In this document: one piece after another, positions 40,453 through 49,305 of the stretch
How the letters are laid out: the number at the start of each line of letters is the position of its first letter
Numbering within the stretch: position 1 is the stretch's first letter
Assembly: GCA_910579295.1 (NCBI GenBank)
Contig: CAJTTC010000004.1
Coordinates: forward strand, 62,001 to 126,000
Direction of reading: 5' to 3'
Length of the DNA stretch: 64,000 nucleotides
Origin: an uncultured Christensenella sp.
GTDB taxonomy: Bacteria; Bacillota_A; Clostridia; Christensenellales; Borkfalkiaceae
Notes under the pieces: model-generated
Database searches by the model: none
Told to the model about the DNA's origin: nothing
The model's input: the letters and a program-made list of their open reading frames with translations, nothing else
Program-made: the position numbers and the translations under genes

Positions 40453-40692
40453 TTAGTCTATAATGTTTTCACGTTTAAATAATGGAGAATGGAAAAACTC
40501 TTCAAGAGAAATATTAAAACCTTCGCAAATGCCGTAAAGTGTACTGACTTTAACTGACCCGCTTCGTTTCTTTTTTATCGATGTTAAAGTGCTTTGCGGA
40601 ACACCGCTTGCTTTAAATAAGTCATATTTTGTCATATTTCTTTCAAGACATAACTGCTCTATTCGCAATATAACAGCATCTTCAAGTTTCAT
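40453..40692 (-). CDS. Small XRE-family regulator
   Basis: The 79-residue protein starts at the ATG at 40692 behind GGAGA. It is a single helix-turn-helix of the Cro/C1 type (TKYDLFKASGVPQSTLTSIK), with EFFHSP near the end. It is the third XRE gene within 3.5 kb of the element. The AT-rich region upstream (40705-40869) shows no other gene. Target unknown. Confidence 0.8.
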   Translation of the reverse strand: MKLEDAVILRIEQLCLERNMTKYDLFKASGVPQSTLTSIKKKRSGSVKVSTLYGICEGFNISLEEFFHSPLFKRENIID

Positions 40693-40869
40693 TATTATCT
40701 CCAACCACTAATTGAAGTATAATCTTTAAAAAAATAAAAATACTGCTATGTTTAGCATTTATTAAATATTATAAAAGATTATGCTATATTTAAAATTATA
40801 TCGCTTTTTTTTGGTCAAAATTCGACAAATTTTTTGTGTATTTTACCAAAATTGTTTTTAAAAAAAGTA

Positions 40870-40897
40870 TTGACAAGTTTTGGAAATGGGGTACAAT
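40870..40897 (+). promoter_or_regulatory. Promoter of the amylase unit
   Basis: TTGACA (40870-40875), 16-nt spacer, TACAAT (40892-40897), followed 7 nt later by the LacI-type operator. Confidence 0.75.
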
Positions 40898-40904
40898 ATA
40901 AGTG

Positions 40905-40922
40905 TAGTTAATCGATTAACTA
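40905..40922. promoter_or_regulatory. LacI-type operator 1
   Basis: The perfect 18-bp palindrome TAGTTAATCGATTAACTA lies at the predicted transcription start. It is repeated at 46516-46537 in the same relation to a second promoter. The central CG dyad fits LacI/GalR repressors such as the one encoded at 48446. Confidence 0.8.
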
Positions 40923-40932
40923 ATTGCGATGT

Positions 40933-41271
40933 ATGATACTTGAAAATGAATTTGAGTGGTTAAATAGCGAACAATTAAAATCAGCTAACGGTGGACAAGT
41001 TGCTGTATTTTGTAATCGGCACGGCGACATCGCTTGTTTGCATTTTATGAAAGATTTTAAAGCAGAGAGAAATTTCTATTGTCCGATAGAGGTGTTCGAG
41101 CAAGCATCTCGTGAGCAAAAAGAAATTGAAATGTTTGATGACCACAATAATAAATTGCGAGTTCGACCTAACGGGTTTCATAATTATAATTCGATTTTCT
41201 TCGCAGATGACTTAATTTCAGCCGGTTTATTTGTACAAGAAATTATTAGTCTGCGTGAAAATAAAAATTAA
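40933..41271 (+). CDS. Uncharacterised small protein ahead of the amylase
   Basis: The protein has 112 residues from the ATG at 40933; an in-frame TTG at 40924 would add three. It is mixed alpha/beta with two central Cys (FCNRHGDIACLHF), no signal peptide and no recognised family. There is no obvious ribosome site and the leader from the predicted start is under 30 nt. It is the first gene behind the LacI-operator promoter and ends 17 nt before the amylase start, so it is probably co-transcribed with it. Confidence 0.5.
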   Translation: MILENEFEWLNSEQLKSANGGQVAVFCNRHGDIACLHFMKDFKAERNFYCPIEVFEQASREQKEIEMFDDHNNKLRVRPNGFHNYNSIFFADDLISAGLFVQEIISLRENKN

Positions 41272-41288
41272 AATTTTTGGGGGTAAGT

Positions 41289-43484
41289 ATGCATTTAAAG
41301 CAAAGAAAGTTGTTGTACTCTGTGGTGGGTGCCATTATTGCATTGTTGTTTGCAATTATTACGTTGGTAACAATGATGCCTTTATCAGCATTTGCGGCAA
41401 GCAAGGCGATAGACGATGCAAGCGTTGAAAACAATTCAAGTATGTCAACGGATGTAATTTATCAAATTGTTACTGACCGTTTTGTTGACGGCGACTCATC
41501 GAACAATCCGTCGGGAGAAATTTATGATAAAAACAATTTGAAAAAGTATCACGGCGGAGATTGGGTAGGCATTACACAAAAGATTAACGAGGGATATTTC
41601 ACAAATATGGGCGTAAGCGCAATTTGGATTTCTTCTCCCGTTCAGAACAGCGATTACATTGACCCTTCAAACGGTTGCGCTCCTTATCACGGATATTGGG
41701 GTCGTGATTTCTTCTTGCCGAATCAGTATTTCGGAACTATGGAAGAATTTACAACTCTTGTATCTACTGCCCACAGCAAAGATATAAAAGTAATTATAGA
41801 CTTTGCGCCTAACCATACTTCGTTTGCGGTTTATGACGGAATTAAACAGCCGAACGACGGTGCGCTCTATAAAAACGGAGAATTGGTAAGTACATACAGC
41901 GACGATACGAAAGGCGTATTTAATCATGTATCTGACCAATGGGCGGAATTTGATACTTGGGAACATACGGTTTATGCGCCGTTATTCGGTTTAGCCGATT
42001 TAAATCAGCAAAACGCAATAACAGACCAATACTTAAAAGATGCAATAAAAGTTTGGCTTGATGCAGGTGTAGACGGCATCCGTGTTGATGCAGTAAAACA
42101 TATGTCATTGGGTTGGCAGAAAAACTGGGTAAATAGCATTTATGACTATAAGCCCGTATTCATCTTTGGCGAGTGGTCGCACAGCGCTACGACTTCCGAA
42201 CCTAATATGGAGAACTTTGCGAACGAAAGCGGTATGAGCCTTTTGGATTTCAGATATAACACCGCAGTTCGCAGTGCGTTGGCTAACGCTTTAACAAGCG
42301 GTTACACAATGAAAGATTTTCATAATACGATGATGGATATGGAACAGGATTATGACTGTATCAACGACCAAGTTACTTTCTTGGACAACCATGACCAATC
42401 TCGTTTTATGACGGAAGCAGGAAACAACAAATTAACTTTGGACATCGCATTTGCGTTGCAGATGACTTCCCGTGGTATTCCTTGCGTTTATTACGGAACT
42501 GAACAATATATGAGCGATGCCGCAGGCGGTAAGAGTGACCCTTATAACCGTGCAGATATGACAAGTTTCGACCAGACTTCAAGAGCTTATCAGATTATTT
42601 CCAAACTTGCTCCTTTGCGTAAGTCTAATCCGGCTCTTGCTTATGGCTCGACACAGGAAAGATGGCTCAATGACGACGTTTATGTATATGAAAGAGTTTT
42701 CGGCAATAACGTAGTTATGACGGCAATTAACAGAAATCAGAGTACAGGTTATCAGTTAGAAGGATTACTTTCAAGCCTTCCCAACGGAACATATAACGAC
42801 GTGCTTGGCAACTTGCTCGGCGGCGGCAATATTTCCGTAACAAAGGGAAAAGTATCTGACTACTATCTTGGCGCAGGTCAAGTTGCTGTATGGGAATATA
42901 CGGCAGACGATAACGATTCGCCTATAATCGGTAATATAAACCCGAAGATGAGCAAGGCAGGTAATACTATAACTATTACGGGTCGTGGATTTGGCTCTAA
43001 TGTAGGTAGTGTTGCTTTCGGCGTTGAAAATGCTCAAATCGTTTCGTGGTCTGACAGCCTTATAAAGGTAGTCGTTCCTACGGGCGTTGTGGGCGATGTT
43101 GATGTTGTAGTTACTACTTCCACAGGAGTAGAAAGTGCGGCATTCAGCGGCTTTAAGGTTTTATCCGGTTCACAGGTATCGGTACGCTTCAAGGTCAATA
43201 ACGCAACAACAAATTACGGAGTAAATGTCTACATTGTAGGTAATGTTCCCGAATTGGGTGCGTGGGATGTTTCAAAGGCAATAGGCCCGTTGTTCAATGA
43301 CACTCCGACAATCGGTGTTTATCCGACATGGTTCTTTGACATCAGCGTTCCGGCAGATACCAAAATCGAATACAAATTCGTTAAGATAGACGGCGCAGGA
43401 AATGTTACTTGGGAAAGCGGTATGAACCATACTTATATTTCTCCTTCAAGTAATACCGGCGAAGCTACGGTAAACTGGCAATAA
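41289..43484 (+). CDS. Secreted GH13 cyclodextrin glucanotransferase / maltogenic-amylase-type enzyme
   Basis: The 731-residue preprotein has a signal peptide (residues 1-36, ending AFA). Domains are a GH13 barrel, a beta C domain, an IPT/TIG D domain (SPIIGNINPKMSKAGNTI) and a C-terminal CBM20 starch-binding domain (about 630-731), the ABCDE plan of CGTases. Catalytic residues are Asp267 (DGIRVDAVKH), Glu295 (FIFGEW) and Asp369 (FLDNHDQSRF). Strings such as DAVKH followed by GWQK and GEW are CGTase-like. At the position equivalent to CGTase Tyr195 there is Phe233 (PLFGLAD), so product specificity may lean to linear maltose-type products. GGGGG precedes the ATG; it sits behind LacI operator 1. 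Confidence 0.9.
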   Translation: MHLKQRKLLYSVVGAIIALLFAIITLVTMMPLSAFAASKAIDDASVENNSSMSTDVIYQIVTDRFVDGDSSNNPSGEIYDKNNLKKYHGGDWVGITQKINEGYFTNMGVSAIWISSPVQNSDYIDPSNGCAPYHGYWGRDFFLPNQYFGTMEEFTTLVSTAHSKDIKVIIDFAPNHTSFAVYDGIKQPNDGALYKNGELVSTYSDDTKGVFNHVSDQWAEFDTWEHTVYAPLFGLADLNQQNAITDQYLKDAIKVWLDAGVDGIRVDAVKHMSLGWQKNWVNSIYDYKPVFIFGEWSHSATTSEPNMENFANESGMSLLDFRYNTAVRSALANALTSGYTMKDFHNTMMDMEQDYDCINDQVTFLDNHDQSRFMTEAGNNKLTLDIAFALQMTSRGIPCVYYGTEQYMSDAAGGKSDPYNRADMTSFDQTSRAYQIISKLAPLRKSNPALAYGSTQERWLNDDVYVYERVFGNNVVMTAINRNQSTGYQLEGLLSSLPNGTYNDVLGNLLGGGNISVTKGKVSDYYLGAGQVAVWEYTADDNDSPIIGNINPKMSKAGNTITITGRGFGSNVGSVAFGVENAQIVSWSDSLIKVVVPTGVVGDVDVVVTTSTGVESAAFSGFKVLSGSQVSVRFKVNNATTNYGVNVYIVGNVPELGAWDVSKAIGPLFNDTPTIGVYPTWFFDISVPADTKIEYKFVKIDGAGNVTWESGMNHTYISPSSNTGEATVNWQ

Positions 43485-43549
43485 ATTTGCGAAACTGTTA
43501 ACTTATTAAAGTCTAAATATTTGAGTGCGTTACACTTAAAGAAAGGATG

Positions 43550-43580
43550 GGCGTGGCGTATTAATGCCACGCCTTTACTT
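43550..43580 (+). terminator. Terminator of the amylase unit
   Basis: GGCGTGGC pairs with GCCACGCC around GTATTAAT, followed by TTTACTTTC. Confidence 0.8.
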
Positions 43581-43613
43581 TCTTGAGATTATTGAAGTCA
43601 GCGGTAAAATTTA

Positions 43614-44333
43614 ATGAAAAATAAAAATATAGCTTTTGTTTGTTGTGTATTATTAAGTGTTGCGCTTTCTGTGCTTTCGATTTGTTTGCATTTTATTTCG
43701 TTTGATAACGAAAAAGATGCAACAAGTATATTTAATGAATGTTTATATAACATTGTAGAAGTTAAAGCTAAAACCGATGGTATTGGGGAGAGTTTTGGCA
43801 CAGGTGAAATTTTATCTTCTAATGGTAGAATAATTACTAATTCGCATGTCGTTACATATACACGTTTAGGTGTAGTAAATGAATTTGAAAAATACTATAT
43901 TAGGTTTGCTTATGAAGATGAATATCGTGAGGTAAGACTTGAAAAATATAATACGGAATTAGATTTGGCGGTTTTATATTTTGAAGATATAAAGGGTTTA
44001 AATATAAAACCGATAAAGTGTGGGAATTCAAGTATTATAGAGTCGGGCGACAATGTATATGCTGTCGGAAATGCATCCAATTATGGTATAGGTATATTTC
44101 AAGGTATTGTAAGTATTCCACTTGTAAATATTGAACTTGATGGATTGACAAGGGCTGTTATTCAATGTGATTTAACTATTGCTGCGGGTAACAGTGGGGG
44201 TGCGTTATTGGATAAAAGTGGGGAGATGATAGGTGTAACAACATTTAGGACTAAGGATATGTCAGGCAATGTTATTTATGGAATAGTTTATTGTATTCCA
44301 ATAAATACGGTACTTGAATATATAAATGAATAA
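43614..44333 (+). CDS. Membrane-anchored trypsin-like serine protease (HtrA-type, no PDZ)
   Basis: The 239-residue protein has an N-terminal membrane segment (about 6-28) and a chymotrypsin-fold protease domain. The triad is visible: His in TNSHVV (about 78), Asp in ELDLAVL (about 122) and Ser in AAGNSGGALL (about 196). It lacks the PDZ domain of DegP/HtrA, so it is a minimal extracytoplasmic protease. It is followed after 21 nt by a secreted toxin-like gene, and might mature or regulate that product. Very AT-rich. Confidence 0.85.
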   Translation: MKNKNIAFVCCVLLSVALSVLSICLHFISFDNEKDATSIFNECLYNIVEVKAKTDGIGESFGTGEILSSNGRIITNSHVVTYTRLGVVNEFEKYYIRFAYEDEYREVRLEKYNTELDLAVLYFEDIKGLNIKPIKCGNSSIIESGDNVYAVGNASNYGIGIFQGIVSIPLVNIELDGLTRAVIQCDLTIAAGNSGGALLDKSGEMIGVTTFRTKDMSGNVIYGIVYCIPINTVLEYINE

Positions 44334-44354
44334 AATTTTAGGAGGTGTTTTCGT

Positions 44355-45578
44355 ATGAAAACAATAAAAAAATTAAGCATAGCAGCTATTGTTTTAGCTG
44401 TTTTTATGCTGGTAGTCTTTACTTTGGGTGGAAAACCCATAATAAGTAAAGCAAAAGTTAGAACGATAGATACTGATGCTATCGCTACGTTATCGTATGA
44501 TGAAAAAGCACAACAAGAGCTTGATAAATTCGATGAATACGAGGTTTATGAACACCAAGAGAAAAATGGTGTTATAAAGTTTGTTGGTACTCGTTCGTAT
44601 GCAGCCGAAGAATTTTCAGATTGCGATTATGTCGCAATGACTGATGAGGAGGTAAATGTTACATATGATTTATCTTGCGATACAAATACCACGAGTGTAA
44701 GCATGGAGATAACATATGAGCAAAAAGATGAAGTATTAAATGTAGATTATGTAAATATTTCTAAAATAGAATACCAAGAAGATAGCGAAAGTGCTATAAT
44801 ATATTTTGAAGATGGAACGGTTGTTAACTCAAAGGACTATTTAGGTGATGAAACATTAGACAACTGTGTTGTTATAGCGGCCGCAGCCGCAGGAACAATG
44901 ACGGTCTTGTTGCAAGTTGTTGTAGTTGTTTTGGTCGCAGTTGTAGTCTATTTTGTCCTTTCGTGGCTTTTCCCTTGGATAAAAAGAGCTATAACTAATT
45001 ATAGATATGAAAACAGGACAACTTATCAAAGTACAACCTATGCGATTCCAGCAATTGCAATTGATGGGATAAGATATGAAGCTAAAGCAAAAAGCAAAGC
45101 AGAAGTTCAAGCATTGCCGCGAAAAAATAAAGACAATGATCCGCCTATTTATTATTTAGCTTTTGCTTCCGGTATATCAAATAGAAATGGAATTACCGAT
45201 ACGGTGATTCCTGCGGGGGGCTTATATATTTCAAACCAAATTACATATGAACAGGCTATTGGGGTTATGACGACATCGCAAGTAGCTACAGTAGTAAGAG
45301 ATGGGGTAACTTATTCATTTATTCCCAGTATATATACTTATTATGAAAGCGATATACTGGATGTTATGGATATGATAGGATATCATACAGATACGCCAAG
45401 ATTAAAGCCAGAATGGCATTTAATTGAGAATGGAAGCGTAAATGGATTGCCGCATTATCATCCGGCAAATATTTATGACTTACAAGTAAATAAAGGAAAT
45501 GGAACTAAAACATTTAGGCATCATGCTTTCTTTTGGGAGTTTAATTTTAGCATATGGAATACTTATCAATACGCGTAG
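44355..45578 (+). CDS. Secreted/membrane toxin-like protein (SAR2788-like?)
   Basis: The 407-residue protein has an N-terminal signal or anchor (about 5-28) and an extracellular beta-rich region. A second long hydrophobic segment follows (about 175-205, AAAAAGTMTVLLQVVVVVLVAVVVYFVLSW region). A distinct C-terminal domain of about 150 residues contains GLPHYHPANIYD and a closing RHHAFFWEF. The His-rich C-terminal block and two-part layout resemble SAR2788-type putative toxins; the toxin call is tentative. GGAGG precedes the ATG. It is flanked by a protease and a possible immunity gene. Confidence 0.5.
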   Translation: MKTIKKLSIAAIVLAVFMLVVFTLGGKPIISKAKVRTIDTDAIATLSYDEKAQQELDKFDEYEVYEHQEKNGVIKFVGTRSYAAEEFSDCDYVAMTDEEVNVTYDLSCDTNTTSVSMEITYEQKDEVLNVDYVNISKIEYQEDSESAIIYFEDGTVVNSKDYLGDETLDNCVVIAAAAAGTMTVLLQVVVVVLVAVVVYFVLSWLFPWIKRAITNYRYENRTTYQSTTYAIPAIAIDGIRYEAKAKSKAEVQALPRKNKDNDPPIYYLAFASGISNRNGITDTVIPAGGLYISNQITYEQAIGVMTTSQVATVVRDGVTYSFIPSIYTYYESDILDVMDMIGYHTDTPRLKPEWHLIENGSVNGLPHYHPANIYDLQVNKGNGTKTFRHHAFFWEFNFSIWNTYQYA

Positions 45579-45591
45579 TTTGGAGATTTAA

Positions 45592-46323
45592 ATGAAAAAC
45601 TTATTGGCGGCTAGACAATTTTTCTCTGATGTCTTTGGTGCTGTTTGCTTCTATAATGACAGGCAAGACGGATATATTGCATTTTCTGACGGGCGCAAAT
45701 CGATAGAAACGCTTTCGATATATTTTCCAAATAAACTGGACTTGTATGATTTAGAAACAAAAAAACGTTTGACAAATGCAGTCGGTGAAAACTTCTATGA
45801 GCGCTACTGCGGTGCAAAGAGCAGGATGCTTTGCGGCTTATATTCTTCGCAACTAATGGTGGCTTACTATTATGATAATAAAGTAATCGGAATTCATAGC
45901 TATAATCATTTGGGACTTAAAGGCTCAGTGGATCGTATATTTAATTATTTTTGTGGCGTTAACCTTAATCTTTACGCAGAGAATGAGAGATGCTTTTCGG
46001 CATCTGTCTGTACAAATAATAATATAAAAATAGAAACAGGATACAATATTCAAAATGTTGTAGAAAGTTATTTGAATGAAATTGATTATAAATTTGACGA
46101 GTATTTTAGGTTAGACGTTTCGCTTAATTATCCCGTTTTGGAACAACAAAAACGTTTTAAACAAATAGATGAAATATACGGTACGGAGAATTCAAATTTT
46201 TGTTTATGCGCTAAACGGCGTGCTGAAAGATTTAGCAAGTTAATGGGTGCGCTATCAAAAGAAGATTTGCAAGAATTTTATAACGATATAGGAATTGGTA
46301 AGACTATTTTAAAAAAGGATTAG
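45592..46323 (+). CDS. Uncharacterised cytosolic protein, possible immunity partner
   Basis: The 243-residue protein has no signal peptide or membrane segment. The start is behind TGGAG, 14 nt after the toxin-like gene, and the unit ends in a terminator. No family is recognised; it contains several Cys and Tyr-rich stretches (GENFYERYCGAKSRMLCGLY). Immunity function is inferred only from its position immediately downstream of a toxin-like gene. Confidence 0.4.
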   Translation: MKNLLAARQFFSDVFGAVCFYNDRQDGYIAFSDGRKSIETLSIYFPNKLDLYDLETKKRLTNAVGENFYERYCGAKSRMLCGLYSSQLMVAYYYDNKVIGIHSYNHLGLKGSVDRIFNYFCGVNLNLYAENERCFSASVCTNNNIKIETGYNIQNVVESYLNEIDYKFDEYFRLDVSLNYPVLEQQKRFKQIDEIYGTENSNFCLCAKRRAERFSKLMGALSKEDLQEFYNDIGIGKTILKKD

Positions 46324-46370
46324 TAATAGGATTTATCAATAAGACCAATATAATTGACAGTATAATTGAG

Positions 46371-46416
46371 AAAGCGGCTTTTGGATAGAAATATCCGAAA
46401 GTCGCTTTATTTTATT
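46371..46416 (+). terminator. Terminator of the protease-toxin-like unit
   Basis: A long stem of about 17 bp: AAAGCGGCTTTTGGATA with TATCCGAAAGTCGCTTT, loop GAAA, with G-U pairs, followed by ATTTTATT. Confidence 0.85.
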
Positions 46417-46487
46417 CAGGTCTATAAATTGATATTTTGGTAAAGTTTAACATTTTTTGTGAAATGGGAAATTTTTTTAAAAAGGTA

Positions 46488-46516
46488 TTGACAAGCGAGA
46501 TTGTGTGTATTATAAT
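46488..46516 (+). promoter_or_regulatory. Promoter of the starch-binding lipoprotein
   Basis: TTGACA (46488-46493), 17-nt spacer, TATAAT (46511-46516): perfect consensus. Its last base overlaps the LacI-type operator. Confidence 0.85.
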
Positions 46517-46537
46517 TTAGTTAATCGATTAACTAAA
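46516..46537. promoter_or_regulatory. LacI-type operator 2
   Basis: A 22-bp perfect palindrome with core TAGTTAATCGATTAACTA extended by two matching bases on each side (TT and AA). It covers the transcription start, so bound repressor would block initiation. Identical core to operator 1 at 40905. Confidence 0.85.
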
Positions 46538-46570
46538 ATTAATCGACAAAATAATTTCGAGGTGGAAATA

Positions 46571-48376
46571 ATGAAGAAAACAACCAAATGGGTAGGTTTA
46601 ATTGTCGCTTCGGCTGTATGTGTAACTTCTGTCGCTATGCTTGCAGCTTGTAAAGATGACGATGCAACAAAAACGGAATATACGGTAACGTATTATGACG
46701 GCGACACAGTGTTGGACACACAAAAAGTTAAAGAAGGAGAAAAGGCAACAAAGTGGACGCCGACAAAAACGAATTATACGTTTGACAATTGGTATGCTAC
46801 TCCGAATTATGCTCATTTGTTTGACTTCGATGCGCCTATTACGGAAAATAAGTCCGCATTTGCAAAGTTCACATCATCGCTTGTCGTTGAAGATACCCGT
46901 GAATTCTATATTTGCGGTCAAGGAAGCAGTAGTGCGCTCGGCGGTTCTGCGGCTTTAAAAGATAGTGCTAAAATGACAAAAGCAACGGATAAGAATGAAT
47001 ATACTCTTACCGTTGATTTATACGAAAACGACTGGTTCCAATTTGTAACCAATACTTCTTGGGATTATCAGCGTGGTTGGGGCTACATGAATACGGGTAC
47101 GCTTGATAACGTTGTGTACTTTGCTTCAAACGGCAGTATAGACGGTAGCAAACCCACAAAAATGGAAGATATAGTTTGCAAAAAAGACGGTAACTATACT
47201 TTCACGCTTACAACTCACCCTGCGGACGATTTAGGGCATCCTACCGAATTGAGCGCATCGGATACCATTACTTGGGTACGCAACGGCGATGTTCAGGGCG
47301 AATTGGAAACCGTTATGACTTATTATATTAAGGGCGAAAAAATTACCGCATGGCAGGATATTTTTACAACCCATACGGAAATGAAACAAACCGATAACCC
47401 TAACGTATATACTTTGAGTGCTTATATTAAAGAGGGCGACCAATTTATGTTCGCTTCAACGGCGACCACAGGAACTGAAACAAAGCCGGGTACTGTTTAT
47501 ATTAAAGCAAGTAACCTTGACGAAGCAAGCAAAGCATATTTAGACGGCACTACCGGAAATATGACGGCAAAAGCAAGCGGAACTTACACGTTTACTTACA
47601 ATGCCGAAACAACGAAGCTGTCTGTAACGTTCGATGCAAGCAAAGGTTTAGTAGCGGCTGATTACTACCTTGACGGTACTTTCGGGGAAGGGCATAACTG
47701 GTCAAATAACTGTTTCAATACCGATTATAAACTTACGGAAACTGCGGCAGGTTCGGGTGTTTACGAAATAAAAGATTTTGAGCTTAAAGCAGGTACGGAG
47801 TTCTGTATTCAGGCGTTCAAAGCAGGTTCTACCGAGCCGGGCGACAAGTGGGTAAATCAGGTAGGAAATTATAACTACCGTTATTATATCGGTGCGGCTA
47901 ATTTGGTAGAAGCGGCAAAACCTGCACCCGAAGGCAATAACTATAACTTCAAAGTAGTTACCGCAGGAACTTACAATATTACTTTCGACAGCTATTCCAA
48001 GATAGTAAATATCAAATCGGCAGATGCAGGTTACGATATTTATATTAAAGGACTTAATATTACTATCGGAGATAACACAAGTTCGTGGGAACATGGATTT
48101 AACGAAGTATGGAAGCTGAAACTTAACAGTGATAAAACTGCGTATGAGCTGACTTTTGATGCCACAGTTGGAGCAACTTTTGGTTTGGCAAAATATGATG
48201 AAGGCGCATCGTCCGGTAACGGAGATTTCCTTAACACCGCCAGCTTAGGTACTGCCGGCGACGCAAACGATAAATTCGGTGCAAGCGGTAATTTTAACTG
48301 TACTGAGGCGGGAACATACAAAATCGTATATACTATCGCAACCGAAAAAATAGATTTCTATGTTGTAAACGCATAA
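46571..48376 (+). CDS. Starch-binding lipoprotein with InlB-type repeat and SusE/F-like modules
   Basis: The 601-residue preprotein has a lipoprotein signal ending in lipobox LAAC (Cys about 27). An InlB/Listeria-Bacteroides-type repeat follows (about 36-95; YTVTYYDGDTVLD, PTKTNYTFDNWY). Then come about four beta-sandwich modules with recurring YYIKG/YYLDG openings and aromatic WS/WQ positions, resembling the tandem starch-binding modules of Bacteroidetes SusE/SusF. It would hold starch or dextrins at the cell surface near the secreted amylase. GAGGTGG precedes the ATG at 46571. Under operator 2, hence controlled like the amylase. Confidence 0.72.
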   Translation: MKKTTKWVGLIVASAVCVTSVAMLAACKDDDATKTEYTVTYYDGDTVLDTQKVKEGEKATKWTPTKTNYTFDNWYATPNYAHLFDFDAPITENKSAFAKFTSSLVVEDTREFYICGQGSSSALGGSAALKDSAKMTKATDKNEYTLTVDLYENDWFQFVTNTSWDYQRGWGYMNTGTLDNVVYFASNGSIDGSKPTKMEDIVCKKDGNYTFTLTTHPADDLGHPTELSASDTITWVRNGDVQGELETVMTYYIKGEKITAWQDIFTTHTEMKQTDNPNVYTLSAYIKEGDQFMFASTATTGTETKPGTVYIKASNLDEASKAYLDGTTGNMTAKASGTYTFTYNAETTKLSVTFDASKGLVAADYYLDGTFGEGHNWSNNCFNTDYKLTETAAGSGVYEIKDFELKAGTEFCIQAFKAGSTEPGDKWVNQVGNYNYRYYIGAANLVEAAKPAPEGNNYNFKVVTAGTYNITFDSYSKIVNIKSADAGYDIYIKGLNITIGDNTSSWEHGFNEVWKLKLNSDKTAYELTFDATVGATFGLAKYDEGASSGNGDFLNTASLGTAGDANDKFGASGNFNCTEAGTYKIVYTIATEKIDFYVVNA

Positions 48377-48412
48377 AAATAAACGCTTGAAATCATTTTT
48401 TTCTCCAAAAGA

Positions 48413-48447
48413 TAACGGGCGTTCATAACTGAACGCCCGTTATTTTT
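48413..48447. terminator. Bidirectional terminator between lipoprotein and LacI genes
   Basis: The 12-bp perfect stem AACGGGCGTTCA/TGAACGCCCGTT, loop TAAC, is flanked by a T-run on the plus strand; the converging LacI gene ends at 48446. Confidence 0.85.
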
Positions 48448-49249
48448 AAACTTCAAAATTGTGTACAGTGAAAGAGATGCGTTGTGTGGCTTCATTAAGG
48501 CAAGATAGGATATGCTTGCACTTATCGGCAACAAGGTTTTTAGGGAAATATACATCTGTGCTTGTATTTAACAGATAATCTGCTATTACTTTACTATCGG
48601 AAAGAATATTCTTTTTATCGTTAATTATACGCAAATCGCTTAAAGTCGATATAAATGTTACATTACTAAATATTGACTGAATGGTTTTCTTAATACTTTC
48701 GTCTGCGGGTAAAAGTGTGATATACTCATAAGTGCCGTTGAAATAGTTGTCTGCTTCGTATTTCAATTTTGCATAGTCAGTTGTTATTTGAAAAAAGAGT
48801 GAGTCTTTGACAACACAATCAACTGCAATTAAAGGTGCATAATTCAAATTACCTATTGTTTTAAATGATTCTCTGTCAATGTTAAAAGCGATAATGGCAT
48901 CAACGTTATTATCAAGTTGGCGATAAGGTAATCCATTTAAAACGAGTCCGTATTTATCAGAAGGGAATACTTTTCTTAAATTCTCTATGAAATAACCAAA
49001 TTCTCCGTCATATAAAGAATTACCCGAATTTCCTGAATATAAGGATATTAGCTTGGAATTCGGGGTAGCTCTCAAAGTTTTTGCGAAGGTATTTGGCTTA
49101 TAATTATAAAGGTTTACAATTTGTAAAACTTTTTGCTTGGTTTCTTCTGTATATTTTTCTGTGTGAAGCCCGTTTATTATATAAGAAACGGTTGCAGAGG
49201 AAACTCCCGCTTCTCTTGCGATATCGTGTATTGTGATTTTCTTATCCAT
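48446..49249 (-). CDS. LacI/GalR-family repressor of the starch module
   Basis: The protein has 267 residues from the ATG at 49249. The N-terminal LacI headpiece is TIHDIAREAGVSSATVSYII (about 4-25) with hinge-helix context PNTFAKTLR. The effector domain is about 60 residues shorter than the usual 330-residue family length, with several core blocks weakly conserved, so its inducer pocket may be reduced. It is divergent from the cyclomaltodextrinase gene and close to two matching palindromic operators. It is the obvious candidate to bind them, likely relieved by maltodextrin or cyclodextrin. Confidence 0.85.
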   Translation of the reverse strand: MDKKITIHDIAREAGVSSATVSYIINGLHTEKYTEETKQKVLQIVNLYNYKPNTFAKTLRATPNSKLISLYSGNSGNSLYDGEFGYFIENLRKVFPSDKYGLVLNGLPYRQLDNNVDAIIAFNIDRESFKTIGNLNYAPLIAVDCVVKDSLFFQITTDYAKLKYEADNYFNGTYEYITLLPADESIKKTIQSIFSNVTFISTLSDLRIINDKKNILSDSKVIADYLLNTSTDVYFPKNLVADKCKHILSCLNEATQRISFTVHNFEV

Positions 49250-49305
49250 ACTCTTTATTATATAGATGCGGATAAAAAATGTCAATACATATAAGGAAAT
49301 AGAAA

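Noticed and set aside
41289..43484. The amylase gene as ancestral chromosomal gene
   Set aside because: Its AT-rich composition matches the surrounding element rather than the GC-rich core, and the same LacI operator links it to other element genes.
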